64,000 nt of DNA from Halomonas sp. (GTDB lineage: Bacteria; Pseudomonadota; Gammaproteobacteria; Pseudomonadales; Halomonadaceae): contig NZ_DRFS01000017.1 in NCBI RefSeq assembly GCF_011050415.1, positions 62,001 through 126,000 of the forward strand, read 5' to 3'. The position numbers were made by a program, and so were the translations under genes. Below, piece after piece: positions 33,827-45,937 of the stretch. The number at the start of each line of letters is the position of its first letter. Positions within the stretch are counted from its first letter, which is position 1. The notes beneath the pieces were generated by a model that saw only the letters and a program-made list of their open reading frames with translations, did not search any database and was not told the DNA's origin.

Positions 33827-36800
33827 CTAGTGACCTACAGGAGGCGGCGCAAGTACATCGCGCGCCCCATTAGACCCCATTGCGGTCACCACACCAGCAC
33901 CTTCCATTGCTTCAACCAAACGTGCCGCACGGTTATAGCCGATCTTGAAGCGGCGCTGAACAGCAGAAATGGACGCTTTACGGGTTTCAGTGACAAACTG
34001 AACAGCTTCATCGTAGAGCGCATCTTGCTCTGCGTCGTCACCATCCACCCCTTCGGCTTCAAGACCGGTTAGCGCATCTGCCGTTACACCGCCAGAGAGA
34101 ATCTCTTCGATATACTGTGGTGCGCCACGGCGTTTCCAGTCATCGACCACGCGGTGCACCTCGTCATCGTCAACGAAGGCACCGTGAATGCGGTTAGGCG
34201 GTCCAGACCCTGCGGGCAGATAGAGCATATCGCCATGACCCAGCAAACTTTCGGCACCGCCTTGATCCAGAATCGTGCGCGAATCAATTCTTGAAGAGAC
34301 CTGGAACGCCATCCGCGAAGGAATGTTGGCTTTAATCAAGCCAGTCACCACGTCCACAGAGGGGCGCTGAGTCGCCAAAATCAAATGGATACCGGCGGCA
34401 CGCGCTTTTTGTGCCAAGCGGGCAATCAGCTCTTCGACTTTTTTGCCGACGATCATAAACATATCGGCAAACTCATCGATGACCACGACGATATAGGGCA
34501 GTTTTTCCAACACCGGATGCGGTTGATGCACCTCCCACGGCTGCGGCTCCCAAAGCGGGTCGGCCACCTGGGCACCAGCGCGCTCGGCTTCATCCAACCG
34601 ACCATTAAAGCCTGCGATATTACGCACACCCATGGCCGCCATTAGCTTGTAACGGCGCTCCATCTCAGCGACACACCAGCGCAAGCTGTTGGCCGCCTCT
34701 TTCATATCGGTGACGACCGGCGCCAGCAAATGAGGAATGCCGTCATACACCGACAGCTCCAACATCTTGGGGTCGACCATGATCAGCTTCAGCTCGCTGG
34801 GCTTGGCTTTCAACAACATCGAGATCAGCATGGCGTTTACGCCTACCGACTTGCCCGACCCGGTAGTACCTGCCACTAGCAGGTGTGGCATCTTGCCTAG
34901 GTTGGCCACCACAGGGCTACCGCCGATATCCTGACCTAGCGCCATGGTGAGCGGAGAAGTCTCTTGCTGATAACGATCGGAATCAATCACTTCGCGCAGG
35001 CGAATCATGGCGCGGTTGGGGTTAGGTATTTCAATCCCCACCGTGGGGCGACCGGGAATAACTTCTACCACCCGCACGCTTTTCACCATCAGCGAACGCG
35101 CCAAATCTTTGGCAAGGTTGCTAATTTTAGAAACCTTAACGCCAGCAGCAGGTTTGATTTCAAAGCGTGTAATAACCGGGCCTGGCCAAGTATCAACCAC
35201 TTCCGCTTTGACACCGTACTCGCGTAGCCGCACTTCAAGCAGTTCCGCCATATCGGCCAACTGCTGATCGGTGTAGTTGGGTTGATGTGGCTCTGCAGGT
35301 GTTAATAGCTGCAGGCTAGGCACATCCCCTTCCGGCTCATCCAGGGTTTCAAAGGCAGGTCGCTGGCTCTGCAAATGCTCCACGGTCCAAAGTGCTGGGC
35401 CTTCCTCGGCCTCTGGCGCTGGTACATCAGGCGAGAACGTCGGCTCTTGGCGTGCCGTTGGCATCGGAGGGGCGGGCATCGGGGACGCAGGCGCTACAGG
35501 CGTCTCGTTGCGCACATCCTCATCATCCATCTCTTCATCATCCCACACTGGCTCTGGGACTACTTCAGCAACGCGGGGCTCTTGAACCTGTGGAGAAACG
35601 CGCTCAGGGGTAGGTTCAGTGGCTGCCATCTGCGGCGGAACCTGTTCCCGGGCACTGATACTTGGAGACGCGGTGTATGACTCCTCGCTCTGCTTCTCGG
35701 CGACAATCCTTCCATCCGTGGGCTCATCAGCCACTGGTTTATCAACTACTGATTTAGCCTCAACGGACGGATCTTCTTCATTAGGATCGGCAGACGCCTC
35801 ATCTTTAACAAAAAAATTGGTCGCCGCTGGCACTGGCGTATCTTCTTGACGCGAAGTCCGCAGCGGAAAAGCGTCATGTTCTTTGGCGGGCGTTTCTACT
35901 GGCGCATCAGCCTCAGCCTCAGCCTGCACAAAGGCATTTTCACGTGGTGTCTTGGGCTCGACAATCTGCGGTGACTTATATGCAGTATCTTCAACTGGTT
36001 TTGAGGTTGCTGCAGAAGCAGCTGCCGTTGAAACTGCCGTTGCTGCTACGGCTGTTTTGTCGGGTACATGTTTATTACTTGAAAATGCAGCCGCTTCCCA
36101 AGGAATCGAAGTATCCGTGGTTTCGCTAGCCGCTACGTTACTGGCAGCCGAATCAGTGGAGCTGTTGGAAAGCGGCACGGTAAAGCCCGGCTCGCGCCGC
36201 TCACGACCTCCCGCACTTCGACCTACAGACTCAGCCGTGGGCTTTGCTTCAGCAGGGGCTGGTTTGGGTGCCACTGGCGGCTCTACTTGAGGGGATACTT
36301 GAGGTTCTGCTGAGGCTTTCACTTGGGGTTTTGCCGCAGGCGTGGGTTTTGCAGCCGCACGCTGGGCAGCGCGCATCCGACGCGATTGACGACGAGCCGA
36401 CAACCAACCGCCTAGGCGGCAGATGCGCTTGCCAACCTCATCCGCCACTTGCAGCCAAGACATGCCGCTAAACAGTGGAAAGCCACTTAAAATAAGTGCT
36501 GCGGCAATTAAACCTACCCCGCCACTGCCGACTAATGGTTTAAGCGCAGCGACCAGGCCTTCACCCAAAATACCGCCAGAAGCGTAGGGTAATATGCTAT
36601 TAGGGTGATAAAAATGCAGTGCGCCCAGCATGGTGGTGCCAAACATCAGCAGCACTAACCCACCCGCATGAACCGCAATCGACACCGGGTCGAGTTCAAA
36701 ACGTACTTGGCGCGAGCGAATCAGCCACCAGGCGGCAAAACCAAACATGCCTGGCCACCACAACGCACTGGCCCCCAGCAGCGAATAGAGGACGTCCGCC

Positions 36801-37081
36801 AGCCATGCACCGACGTGGCCCATCCAGTTGCGCACATCCGTTTCCGGCCCCTGGTAAGACCAGCCTGGGTCAGCAGGGTGGTAACTAAATAGTGCTAATA
36901 ATAAGAAAACACATAGCGCAAGCAGTACCACTACCACGCATTCACGCACTGAGCCTTGCAGGCGCAATCCAAAACGACGGGCTTTATCTTTCGCGGCGTT
37001 AACACGCGCAGAAGAAGCCGAAGATGGTGTTTGACGCGCGTTACGCTGCGTTCGCTTGTTTACTGCTTTATTCACTTTCAA
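33827..37081 (-). CDS. ftsK: Cell-division DNA translocase FtsK
   Basis: A 1084-residue septal motor that pumps chromosome ends and activates XerCD at dif. The N-terminal domain (to about residue 220) has four membrane helices, anchoring FtsK at the septum. Residues about 225-600 are a Pro/Ala/Glu/Val-rich low-complexity linker. The motor follows with [14 protein letters not shown] (Walker A), [12 protein letters not shown] (Walker B) and [18 protein letters not shown]. The C-terminal gamma winged helix ([24 protein letters not shown]) reads KOPS sequences. The linker is shorter than in E. coli FtsK (1329 residues). The downstream gene is lolA. Confidence 0.97.
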   Translation of the reverse strand: MKVNKAVNKRTQRNARQTPSSASSARVNAAKDKARRFGLRLQGSVRECVVVVLLALCVFLLLALFSYHPADPGWSYQGPETDVRNWMGHVGAWLADVLYSLLGASALWWPGMFGFAAWWLIRSRQVRFELDPVSIAVHAGGLVLLMFGTTMLGALHFYHPNSILPYASGGILGEGLVAALKPLVGSGGVGLIAAALILSGFPLFSGMSWLQVADEVGKRICRLGGWLSARRQSRRMRAAQRAAAKPTPAAKPQVKASAEPQVSPQVEPPVAPKPAPAEAKPTAESVGRSAGGRERREPGFTVPLSNSSTDSAASNVAASETTDTSIPWEAAAFSSNKHVPDKTAVAATAVSTAAASAATSKPVEDTAYKSPQIVEPKTPRENAFVQAEAEADAPVETPAKEHDAFPLRTSRQEDTPVPAATNFFVKDEASADPNEEDPSVEAKSVVDKPVADEPTDGRIVAEKQSEESYTASPSISAREQVPPQMAATEPTPERVSPQVQEPRVAEVVPEPVWDDEEMDDEDVRNETPVAPASPMPAPPMPTARQEPTFSPDVPAPEAEEGPALWTVEHLQSQRPAFETLDEPEGDVPSLQLLTPAEPHQPNYTDQQLADMAELLEVRLREYGVKAEVVDTWPGPVITRFEIKPAAGVKVSKISNLAKDLARSLMVKSVRVVEVIPGRPTVGIEIPNPNRAMIRLREVIDSDRYQQETSPLTMALGQDIGGSPVVANLGKMPHLLVAGTTGSGKSVGVNAMLISMLLKAKPSELKLIMVDPKMLELSVYDGIPHLLAPVVTDMKEAANSLRWCVAEMERRYKLMAAMGVRNIAGFNGRLDEAERAGAQVADPLWEPQPWEVHQPHPVLEKLPYIVVVIDEFADMFMIVGKKVEELIARLAQKARAAGIHLILATQRPSVDVVTGLIKANIPSRMAFQVSSRIDSRTILDQGGAESLLGHGDMLYLPAGSGPPNRIHGAFVDDDEVHRVVDDWKRRGAPQYIEEILSGGVTADALTGLEAEGVDGDDAEQDALYDEAVQFVTETRKASISAVQRRFKIGYNRAARLVEAMEGAGVVTAMGSNGARDVLAPPPVGH

Positions 37082-37223
37082 GCGACTCTCCCTTTACACC
37101 TAAAATGGCGTCTTTAATCCACTTGCGAGTTTGCATCATACCGAGCATCCTTCCGCCGTCACAGGGCTTCTCGTTAAGCCTCCGTGCAAGAACGTTGTAA
37201 CGACGTAGCAACAGGAGCAAGTA

Positions 37224-37973
37224 ATGCTACCTTGGCTTTCCTCACCACACCCTAAATTCCCAACGACTAATATGGCGTTGAGCTCACCCAATGGCCTACT
37301 GGCAGCCGGTGGCGAACTCTCCCCCACCTGGCTGGTAGAAGCCTATCGACGCGGCATTTTCCCATGGTATAGCGATGATGATCCTATCTTATGGTGGAGC
37401 CCAGACCCGCGCATGATACTCCTACCTGAGCAATTTAAGCAGCGCCGTAGCCTTACTAAACGATTACGCCATGGTGGCTTCCATATCACACTGGATCAAC
37501 ACTTCGATCAGGTTATTCAAGCCTGCGCCGCCCCGCGCGGGGCAGATGCGGGCACCTGGATCACCGACGAGATGCATGAGGCCTACTGTCTGCTGCATAC
37601 GCTCGGCATTGCCCACAGTATTGAAGTCCACCAGGGTGGGCAATTGGTTGGCGGCCTATACGGGCTCGCCATGGGGCCAGTGTTTTTCGGCGAGTCGATG
37701 TTTTCACGCGCGCCTGATGCCTCAAAGGTAGCGCTGGCCCACCTGGCCAGAGCAATGCGAGAGCATGGTGGGAAACTCATCGATTGCCAAATGCATACTC
37801 CTCACTTGGCCAGTTTGGGCGCTATTACAGTCGCTCGCACGACTTTCATCAACTATCTTAATAACTGGTTACCCGATGAGGCGTTTACACTACCCTTATC
37901 AGCCGAAGAAGCACCGATGATCCCTGCGTCGCCCTGGCTCAGTGCCATTGCGGTTGAGGGTACACCTTATTGA
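37224..37973 (+). CDS. aat: Leucyl/phenylalanyl-tRNA-protein transferase
   Basis: Aat adds Leu or Phe to proteins that start with Lys or Arg, creating N-degrons for ClpS-ClpAP. The 249-residue protein has the FPTTNMAL start, GLLAAGGELSPTWLVEAYRRGIFPWY with the substrate-binding region, WWSPDPRMIL, and GLYGLAMGPVFFGESMFSRAPDASKVAL. AGGAG lies 7 nt before the ATG. It is followed 45 nt later by bpt on the same strand, and the recognition and degradation genes (clpS, clpA) lie 1.3-4 kb away. E. coli Aat is 234 residues. Confidence 0.97.
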   Translation: MLPWLSSPHPKFPTTNMALSSPNGLLAAGGELSPTWLVEAYRRGIFPWYSDDDPILWWSPDPRMILLPEQFKQRRSLTKRLRHGGFHITLDQHFDQVIQACAAPRGADAGTWITDEMHEAYCLLHTLGIAHSIEVHQGGQLVGGLYGLAMGPVFFGESMFSRAPDASKVALAHLARAMREHGGKLIDCQMHTPHLASLGAITVARTTFINYLNNWLPDEAFTLPLSAEEAPMIPASPWLSAIAVEGTPY

Positions 37974-38018
37974 CGAAGCTATTTTGCAACGCCCAATTTT
38001 TCAACCAGGAGGCAAGCC

Positions 38019-38753
38019 GTGAGTAGTAACACTCCGCGTCGCCCAGTGCGGGATTTGCGCTTCTTCCTTACCGTGCCCCATGCTTGTAGCTATTTACCCG
38101 ACAGAGAGGCAACAACGCTGTTTCTCGACCCTCAGGAGTCACCTGTCCCTGGGGTTTATGACTCGTTAGCACTGTTGGGGTTTCGCCGCAGCGGTCGCCA
38201 CTTGTATCGTCCTCACTGCGAAGGCTGCAACGCCTGCCGCTCGGTTCGCATCCCGGTGGAGCATTTTGCTGCAAATCGCACCCAGCGCAAAATTTGGCGG
38301 CGCAATGCGGATATTACGGTTCGGGTCGTGCCCGCTTACTATGCCTCTCATCATTACGAGCTCTACGCGGAGTATATTCGCTTGCGCCATGCCGACGGCG
38401 ATATGTATCCCCCCAGCCGCGAGCAGTACCGTACGTTTCTTACCCTAAACGAGCCCTACGCCTATCTATTGGAAATGCACCTTAATGACGAGCTGGTCGG
38501 TGTTGCCGCCTTTGATCAGCTAGAGCATGGCCTCTCGGCGATTTACACTTTCTTCGCTGTTAACGATGAGCTTGATAAGCGCTCGCTAGGCACGTTTGCT
38601 ATTCTTCAACTGATTGAACTCAGCCGCGAGAAAGCACTGCCGCACCTGTATTTAGGGTATTGGATCGAAGAGTGCCGTAAGATGCGCTACAAGCAGGCTT
38701 TTGCGCCGCTGGAAATACTCGATGGCCGCCATTGGCGACAATTAATTCGCTAA
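38019..38753 (+). CDS. bpt: Leucyltransferase for acidic N-termini (Bpt/Ate family)
   Basis: A 244-residue aminoacyl-tRNA-protein transferase starting at GTG after AGGAGG. The N-terminal CSYLPDREATTLF and CEGCNACRSVRIP hold the conserved cysteines of the ATE N-terminal domain, and the C-terminal half (YLLEMHLNDELVGVAAFD, YWIEECRKMRYKQAFAPLE) is the GNAT-like catalytic part. Bacterial members characterised in Vibrio vulnificus transfer Leu to Asp or Glu N-termini, despite the arginyltransferase label often used. It follows aat and precedes infA. Confidence 0.93.
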   Translation: MSSNTPRRPVRDLRFFLTVPHACSYLPDREATTLFLDPQESPVPGVYDSLALLGFRRSGRHLYRPHCEGCNACRSVRIPVEHFAANRTQRKIWRRNADITVRVVPAYYASHHYELYAEYIRLRHADGDMYPPSREQYRTFLTLNEPYAYLLEMHLNDELVGVAAFDQLEHGLSAIYTFFAVNDELDKRSLGTFAILQLIELSREKALPHLYLGYWIEECRKMRYKQAFAPLEILDGRHWRQLIR

Positions 38754-38914
38754 TCGCGTAAGCTTTTTTGCCTTGACGGCGGGCTTGCGGCACAATATAG
38801 CGCTGTTTCTTGAGCGCCCACCTAGCGGCACTTGAGTCCTGACGTATTGGTAGCTGATTAACCCGTACATTATTAGCCTGTACATTACTAACTCATAAGT
38901 GGGGAAATGCCTAT

Positions 38915-39133
38915 ATGGCACGCGAAGATCATATTGAAATGGAAGGCGTTATCGTCGATACCCTTCCGAACACCATGTTTCGTGTTGAACTGGAAAACGG
39001 TCACGTTGTTACTGCTCACATCTCCGGAAAAATGCGCAAAAATTACATCCGCATCCTGACCGGCGATAAGGTAAAAGTAGAGCTAACGCCTTACGATCTT
39101 TCGAAGGGCCGTATCGTATACCGTTCGCGCTAA
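38915..39133 (+). CDS. infA: Translation initiation factor IF-1
   Basis: A 72-residue OB-fold protein that blocks the ribosomal A site during initiation. The sequence [26 protein letters not shown] at the start and [29 protein letters not shown] are close to the E. coli IF-1 throughout. GGGG lies 10 nt before the ATG. It sits between bpt and convergent clpA, the common gammaproteobacterial order, and is followed by a bidirectional hairpin at 39228-39248. Confidence 0.98.
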   Translation: MAREDHIEMEGVIVDTLPNTMFRVELENGHVVTAHISGKMRKNYIRILTGDKVKVELTPYDLSKGRIVYRSR

Positions 39134-39227
39134 GTCGTTGCACCGTTAACGCGTTCGGCTGATCTTAACTGTTGCCACAGAAAGACAGCACCGATCAGCG
39201 TCAATGGCTGTTCACTAAAAACGACAA

Positions 39228-39248
39228 CGCCCCGTCGATGACAGGGCG
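39228..39248. terminator. Bidirectional terminator between infA and clpA
   Basis: CGCCC-C-GTC pairs with GAC-A-GGGCG around loop GAT with one mismatch. On the plus strand it is followed by CTGCGTTTT, on the minus strand by GTTGTCGTTTTT. It can end both convergent transcripts. Confidence 0.7.
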
Positions 39249-39297
39249 CTGCGTTTTGCTGCATATAAACATCCGTGATTGGCTTTAGAGCGCCTTA

Positions 39298-39315
39298 GCG
39301 CCCTTTTCAGGGCGC
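39298..39315. repeat. Short stem-loop across the clpA stop codon
   Basis: GCGCCC and GGGCGC form a 6-bp stem around TTTTCA; the clpA stop codon lies in the loop. No T-run. Possibly an mRNA 3' stabilising element, or chance in GC-rich sequence. Confidence 0.4.
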
Positions 39316-41583
39316 ATCGGCCATCTCAGTCTCTGTAGAAAGGTGTAGCTCTCCCTCTTCCAGGCTGACATGCACAATACCGCCTTGATCAGCCAACTCG
39401 CCAAACAAAATCATCTCGGCTAATGGCTTCTTCAGCTTCTCTTGAATGAGGCGCGCCATTGGGCGTGCGCCCATATCGGGATCGTAGCCTTTGTCTGCCA
39501 GCCAATCCCGCGCCATATCGTCCACATCCATCTGAACACGCTTCTCATCCAGCTGGGCCTGTAGTTCGATTAAGAACTTGTCGACCACATTGCGCACCAC
39601 TGAAACAGGTAACGCATGGAACTGGATAATACTGTCCAAGCGGTTGCGGAACTCAGGCGAGAAGGTGCGACGAATCACTTCCATAGCATCCGTTGAGTGA
39701 TCCTGATGCTGGAAGCCCATAGAGCGCCGCGATGACTGCTCAGCACCGGCGTTAGACGTCATGATCAAGATAACGTGACGGAAATCAGCTTCACGGCCAT
39801 TGTTATCCGTTAGGCGCCCGTGATCCATGACCTGAAGTAGCAGATTAAAGACTTCGGGATGCGCCTTTTCAATCTCATCTAACAGCAGCACACAGTGCGG
39901 CTGCTTGGTGACTGCTTCGGTTAACAAACCACCCTGGTCGTAACCGACATAGCCGGGAGGTGCACCAATCAAACGCGATACAGTGTGGCGCTCCATGTAC
40001 TCCGACATATCAAAGCGTACAAGCTCAATGCCCATAATATGCGCAAGCTGCTTGGCAACTTCGGTTTTACCCACCCCTGTTGGCCCTGCAAACAAGAAAC
40101 TACCCACCGGCTTGTCAGGTGACTTAAGCCCGGCTCGGGAAAGCTTAATGGCGGCAGACAAGCTATCAATTGCTTCATCCTGGCCAAATACCAGCATCTT
40201 TAAGTCACGATCCAGCTTCTCAAGCAGCTTACGATCAGAGCTTGAAACACTCTTCGGCGGAATGCGCGCAATTGAAGCAACGACGGCTTCCACTTGCTCA
40301 ACATCAATCGTTTTAGCACGGATCTCAGGTGGTAACAGACGCTGATGAGCCCCTGCTTCATCGATGACGTCGATAGCCTTGTCGGGCAAGAAACGGTCAT
40401 TGATATAACGATCTGCCAGACGTGCAGCGCTTTCTAGTGCACCATCGGTGTATTTCAACTCGTGGTGCTCTTCAAAGCGGGAACGTAGCCCTTTGAGGAT
40501 TTTAATGGTGTCGTCGACAGACGGTGCCATGACATCCACTTTTTGGAAGCGACGCGCCAGGGCACGATCTTTTTCAAAGATACCGCGGAATTCCTGGAAC
40601 GTGGTGGAGCCAATGCAGCGCAGCTCACCTGAAGAGAGCAGCGGCTTCAGCAAGTTGGATGCATCCATCACACCGCCGGAAGCAGCACCCGCACCAATCA
40701 CCGTGTGAATCTCATCGATGAACAGCACTGCATTGGGCTGTTTACGCAGCTCCGTCAGTAGGCTTTTGAGGCGTTTTTCAAAATCACCGCGGTATTTGGT
40801 ACCCGCCAGCAATGCGCCCATATCCAACGAGTAGACCACTGCATCGGCAATAACGTCCGGAACATCTTCTTCAACGATGCGCTTGGCCAAGCCCTCAGCG
40901 ATGGCGGTTTTACCTACGCCAGCTTCACCCACCAGAAGCGGGTTATTCTTACGCCGACGTGCCAGGATTTGCACCACGCGCTCAAGCTCATGATCCCGAC
41001 CAATCAGCGGATCAATTTTGCCCAGTCGCGCCTGTTCGTTCAGGTTCGTTGCGTAGCCCGTCAGCGGATGCGCAGCGCCTTCGTTGCTACCCTCTTCCGC
41101 ATCTTCACTGTCAGATGAAGAGGGAGACGGTGAAGGCCCATGACCCGCCACTTTAGAGATACCGTGAGCAATATAGTTGACGGCATCAACACGTGCGACG
41201 CTCTGCTGTTTAAGAAAGTAAACCGCTTGACTCTCTTGCTCAGAGAAAATAGCCACTAGCACATTAGCGCCAGTGACTTCACTCTTTCCAGATGACTGTA
41301 CATGAAAAACCGCACGCTGAAGGACACGCTGGAAACCTAGCGTGGGCTGGGTTTCACGATCACTCTGCCCATCGGGAATCAGCGGCGTGGTCGAGTTAAT
41401 AAAATCCTGCAAATCGGACCGCAGCTTGTCGAGGTTAGCCCCGCATGCCTTCAGTACGTCCACCGCTGAGGCATTGTCCAATAACGCTAGCAGAAGGTGC
41501 TCAACGGTCATAAACTCATGGCGTTTTGAACGCGCCACAGTGAAGGCCGTGTTCAGGGTCATTTCAAGTTCTTTGCTCAGCAT
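39307..41583 (-). CDS. clpA: ATP-dependent Clp protease ATPase subunit ClpA
   Basis: The 758-residue unfoldase (E. coli 758) that feeds substrates to ClpP. An N-terminal double Clp repeat (residues 1-145) binds ClpS. AAA domain 1 has [15 protein letters not shown] and [22 protein letters not shown] domain 2 has [15 protein letters not shown] and [21 protein letters not shown] Ser/Asp/Glu-rich linker lies near 150-168. The IGL-type ClpP-docking loop falls near residue 615 within [17 protein letters not shown]. clpS lies 139 bp upstream on the same strand. clpP itself is not in the window. Confidence 0.97.
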   Translation of the reverse strand: MLSKELEMTLNTAFTVARSKRHEFMTVEHLLLALLDNASAVDVLKACGANLDKLRSDLQDFINSTTPLIPDGQSDRETQPTLGFQRVLQRAVFHVQSSGKSEVTGANVLVAIFSEQESQAVYFLKQQSVARVDAVNYIAHGISKVAGHGPSPSPSSSDSEDAEEGSNEGAAHPLTGYATNLNEQARLGKIDPLIGRDHELERVVQILARRRKNNPLLVGEAGVGKTAIAEGLAKRIVEEDVPDVIADAVVYSLDMGALLAGTKYRGDFEKRLKSLLTELRKQPNAVLFIDEIHTVIGAGAASGGVMDASNLLKPLLSSGELRCIGSTTFQEFRGIFEKDRALARRFQKVDVMAPSVDDTIKILKGLRSRFEEHHELKYTDGALESAARLADRYINDRFLPDKAIDVIDEAGAHQRLLPPEIRAKTIDVEQVEAVVASIARIPPKSVSSSDRKLLEKLDRDLKMLVFGQDEAIDSLSAAIKLSRAGLKSPDKPVGSFLFAGPTGVGKTEVAKQLAHIMGIELVRFDMSEYMERHTVSRLIGAPPGYVGYDQGGLLTEAVTKQPHCVLLLDEIEKAHPEVFNLLLQVMDHGRLTDNNGREADFRHVILIMTSNAGAEQSSRRSMGFQHQDHSTDAMEVIRRTFSPEFRNRLDSIIQFHALPVSVVRNVVDKFLIELQAQLDEKRVQMDVDDMARDWLADKGYDPDMGARPMARLIQEKLKKPLAEMILFGELADQGGIVHVSLEEGELHLSTETEMADAP

Positions 41584-41722
41584 GGCAGTCCCCTTTTCGC
41601 TACTACCTAGGGCGTATCGCCACCTAGGGCTTGCGTCGGATCAGTTTAATCGACCGGCACTCTCAACATCGGGTACAAATGGCACGGTTGCAAGCCTCAC
41701 CGTCAATTATTTCTCAACGTTT

Positions 41723-42106
41723 TTAATTGGCGGCCTCAATATCACTTATCAACGGGTGCTCACACTCCCGGGCGTACTCATTCACCTGGTAGCTTTTGGT
41801 TTCCGCAATATCACGCGTAAACACACCACAGGTACCCTTTCCTTGGGTATGGACAGCGAGCATAACCTGAACGGCCTTTTCACTATCCATGTTAAAAAAA
41901 TCCTGCAGTACTTCAATGACAAATTCCATCGGCGTGTAATCGTCATTATGAAGTACCACTTTATAAAGCGGCGGTTGCGCCAGCGCCGGTTCTGCTGACT
42001 GCACCGCCATATCGCCATCTTCATCGGGCATACTTGGACGTGTCATTCCCGTTTGTTCGGGTAACATTGCCAAGCATGGACTCTCTAGGTTGGACATAAG
42101 CAGCAC
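41723..42106 (-). CDS. clpS: ClpA adaptor and N-recognin ClpS
   Basis: ClpS binds proteins with Leu, Phe, Trp or Tyr N-termini and delivers them to Clp[25 protein letters not shown] carries the Asn-Asp-Asp and Met residues forming the N-degron pocket, and [27 protein letters not shown] has the His and the ClpA-contact surface. The core is complete. The start is uncertain: ATG 42097 gives 124 residues, ATG 42046 gives 107, and E. coli ClpS has 106. It lies upstream of clpA and downstream of icd. Confidence 0.95.
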   Translation of the reverse strand: MLLMSNLESPCLAMLPEQTGMTRPSMPDEDGDMAVQSAEPALAQPPLYKVVLHNDDYTPMEFVIEVLQDFFNMDSEKAVQVMLAVHTQGKGTCGVFTRDIAETKSYQVNEYARECEHPLISDIEAAN

Positions 42107-42243
42107 GGTTGATTGTCTCGAAACTGACCGATGAAGGCATCTAAGCGCTTTACACTACTTCTAAGACGCTGCCGGTCAGTAAGGGTTCATGGAAAATTAA
42201 AATATCACAGGGTGTTGCAGAGAGAACAATAGAGGATGCAATA

Positions 42244-42275
42244 CAAAAAACCCCCACCCGCCAAGCGGACGGGGG
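42244..42275 (-). terminator. Terminator of icd
   Basis: On the minus strand CCCCCGTCCGC pairs with a matching GCGGGTGGGGG around a short loop and is followed by six T. It lies 30 nt past the icd stop. Confidence 0.85.
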
Positions 42276-42304
42276 CTCACAAGCCACATCGCAGTTGGGC
42301 GCTA

Positions 42305-44620
<2,316 letters not shown>

Positions 44621-44740
44621 CTATTTATGACGCTGATGCCCCCAGTGCGCCCCAGCAGCTAGGCCGGAGTATACCAGCGCTGCACTCCTTACGCATAAGT
44701 GATGTGTCGACAAGCCAAGGGCAACGTTCAAAGAGAAGTC

Positions 44741-45352
44741 ATGAGCAACCTCTATTTATTGCATAAGCCGTTTCAAGTATTAAGCCAATTCAGCGACCGG
44801 GAAGGCCGCCAAACACTCGCTCAATATATTGATGTAAAAGGCATTTACCCCGCCGGACGGCTTGATTACGACTCTGAAGGGTTACTTCTTCTTAGCGATG
44901 ATGGTGAGTTGATCCACCGCATTTCTCACCCGCGCCATAAACAGCCAAAAACCTATTGGACTCAGGTCGAAGGGCAAGTCGACGAAGCCGCACTCAAGGC
45001 ACTGCGCCAAGGCATTACCCTCAAAGACGGCCCGACACTGCCCGCCAAGGTACGCCGTATAGAGCCACCGACTACCGCTCCTCGCCAACCCGCTATCGAC
45101 CCCAAGCGGCACCCTTCTACCAGCTGGTTAGAGCTGACGATCAGCGAAGGACGTAATCGCCAAGTCAGGCGTATGACCGCCCACGTCGGTTTTCCTACGC
45201 TGCGCTTGATTCGCGTGGCGATTGGCCCCTGGCGACTAGACAACTTGGCCCCTGGTGAATGGCGTAAAGAAACCCTGCACGCTCCCCGCCTGACCACGAA
45301 TCCTGCACGCCAGCAAAAACGCCCCAACAACAAGCACAGGAAGCCATCATGA
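44741..45352 (+). CDS. rluE: 23S rRNA pseudouridine(2457) synthase RluE
   Basis: RluE converts U2457 of 23S rRNA to pseudouridine. The 203-residue protein begins LYLLHKPFQVLSQFSDREGRQTL, has the catalytic Asp in YPAGRLDYDSEGLLLL and the C-terminal SEGRNRQVRRMTAHVGFPTLRLIR motif; no S4 domain is present, as expected for RluE. ATG 44741 is chosen because the family starts there; upstream in-frame codons to 44699 are unsupported. It is divergent from icd and overlaps nudJ by 4 nt (ATGA). Confidence 0.95.
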   Translation: MSNLYLLHKPFQVLSQFSDREGRQTLAQYIDVKGIYPAGRLDYDSEGLLLLSDDGELIHRISHPRHKQPKTYWTQVEGQVDEAALKALRQGITLKDGPTLPAKVRRIEPPTTAPRQPAIDPKRHPSTSWLELTISEGRNRQVRRMTAHVGFPTLRLIRVAIGPWRLDNLAPGEWRKETLHAPRLTTNPARQQKRPNNKHRKPS

Positions 45353-45789
45353 CGCTTATTCACAGCACAGCCGCTTGCGTGATTCAGCAAGGTGAGCGCT
45401 TCTTGATCGTAGAGGAGCAGCGCGAAGGTCCACACACGGTGTTCAATCAGCCTGCCGGGCATATTGAGCTGGGAGAAGGGCCCATCGCGGCTATTCTAAG
45501 GGAGGTTCAAGAAGAGACAGCTTGGCGTGTGTCGCTCACTGGCTATCTTGGGCTGTATGTTTTTCATACCGGCGAGGGAGAAACGTTCCATAGCCATGGC
45601 TTTATTGCCGAGCCCCTTCATAAGCTCGATCAAGCCCTTGACCCTGACATCATCGCCACCCACTGGCTCACTCATGAGCAAATACGCGCACTAGATCAAC
45701 AGGGGCGGCTGCGTAGTCCGCTGGTGCTGAAACGTATCGAAGATTCGCTTAGCGGGCCCTATTATCCCCTTGCAGTGATTCGCGAGTGA
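45349..45789 (+). CDS. nudJ: NUDIX phosphatase NudJ
   Basis: A 146-residue NUDIX hydrolase; E. coli NudJ hydrolyses thiamine pyrophosphate precursors and nucleoside phosphates. The NUDIX box runs from GHIELGEGPIAAILREVQEETAW with the metal-binding REVQEE intact; the usual Gly after EET is Ala. FNQPAGH precedes it as in NudJ. The start overlaps the rluE stop, and mnmA follows 88 nt later, the order known in E. coli (rluE-nudJ-mnmA). Confidence 0.93.
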   Translation: MTLIHSTAACVIQQGERFLIVEEQREGPHTVFNQPAGHIELGEGPIAAILREVQEETAWRVSLTGYLGLYVFHTGEGETFHSHGFIAEPLHKLDQALDPDIIATHWLTHEQIRALDQQGRLRSPLVLKRIEDSLSGPYYPLAVIRE

Positions 45790-45818
45790 AGCACTCGAAG
45801 CCATTACCCCCCATCGTG

Positions 45819-45824
45819 TATAAT
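45819..45824 (+). promoter_or_regulatory. Candidate -10 element for mnmA
   Basis: A perfect TATAAT lies 54 nt before the mnmA start in the nudJ-mnmA gap. No convincing -35 element is present at 16-18 bp. The site suggests that mnmA-hflD can be transcribed separately from rluE-nudJ. Confidence 0.4.
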
Positions 45825-45877
45825 CCCTCCCCAATTGCACACCGCTTTTTTGCACACTACTTCTACTGAGGATGCCT

Positions 45878-45937
45878 ATGTCATCCACTACTATGTCATG
45901 CACTACTATGTCATCCACTGCTATGTCACCGACGGCC
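45878..45937 (+). repeat. 15-nt in-frame tandem repeat at the mnmA start
   Basis: Four 15-nt units begin at 45878, 45893, 45908 and 45923. Each opens with ATGTCA; the first three match the pattern ATGTCATSCACTRCT closely and the fourth diverges after ATGTCA. Each unit supplies an in-frame ATG and encodes Met-Ser-x-Thr-x. Unit number could change by replication slippage without breaking the frame. Confidence 0.85.

Noticed and set aside
41342..41998. Plus-strand open frame of 218 codons across the clpA-clpS gap
   Set aside because: It crosses the ends of two real minus-strand genes and has no recognisable product.
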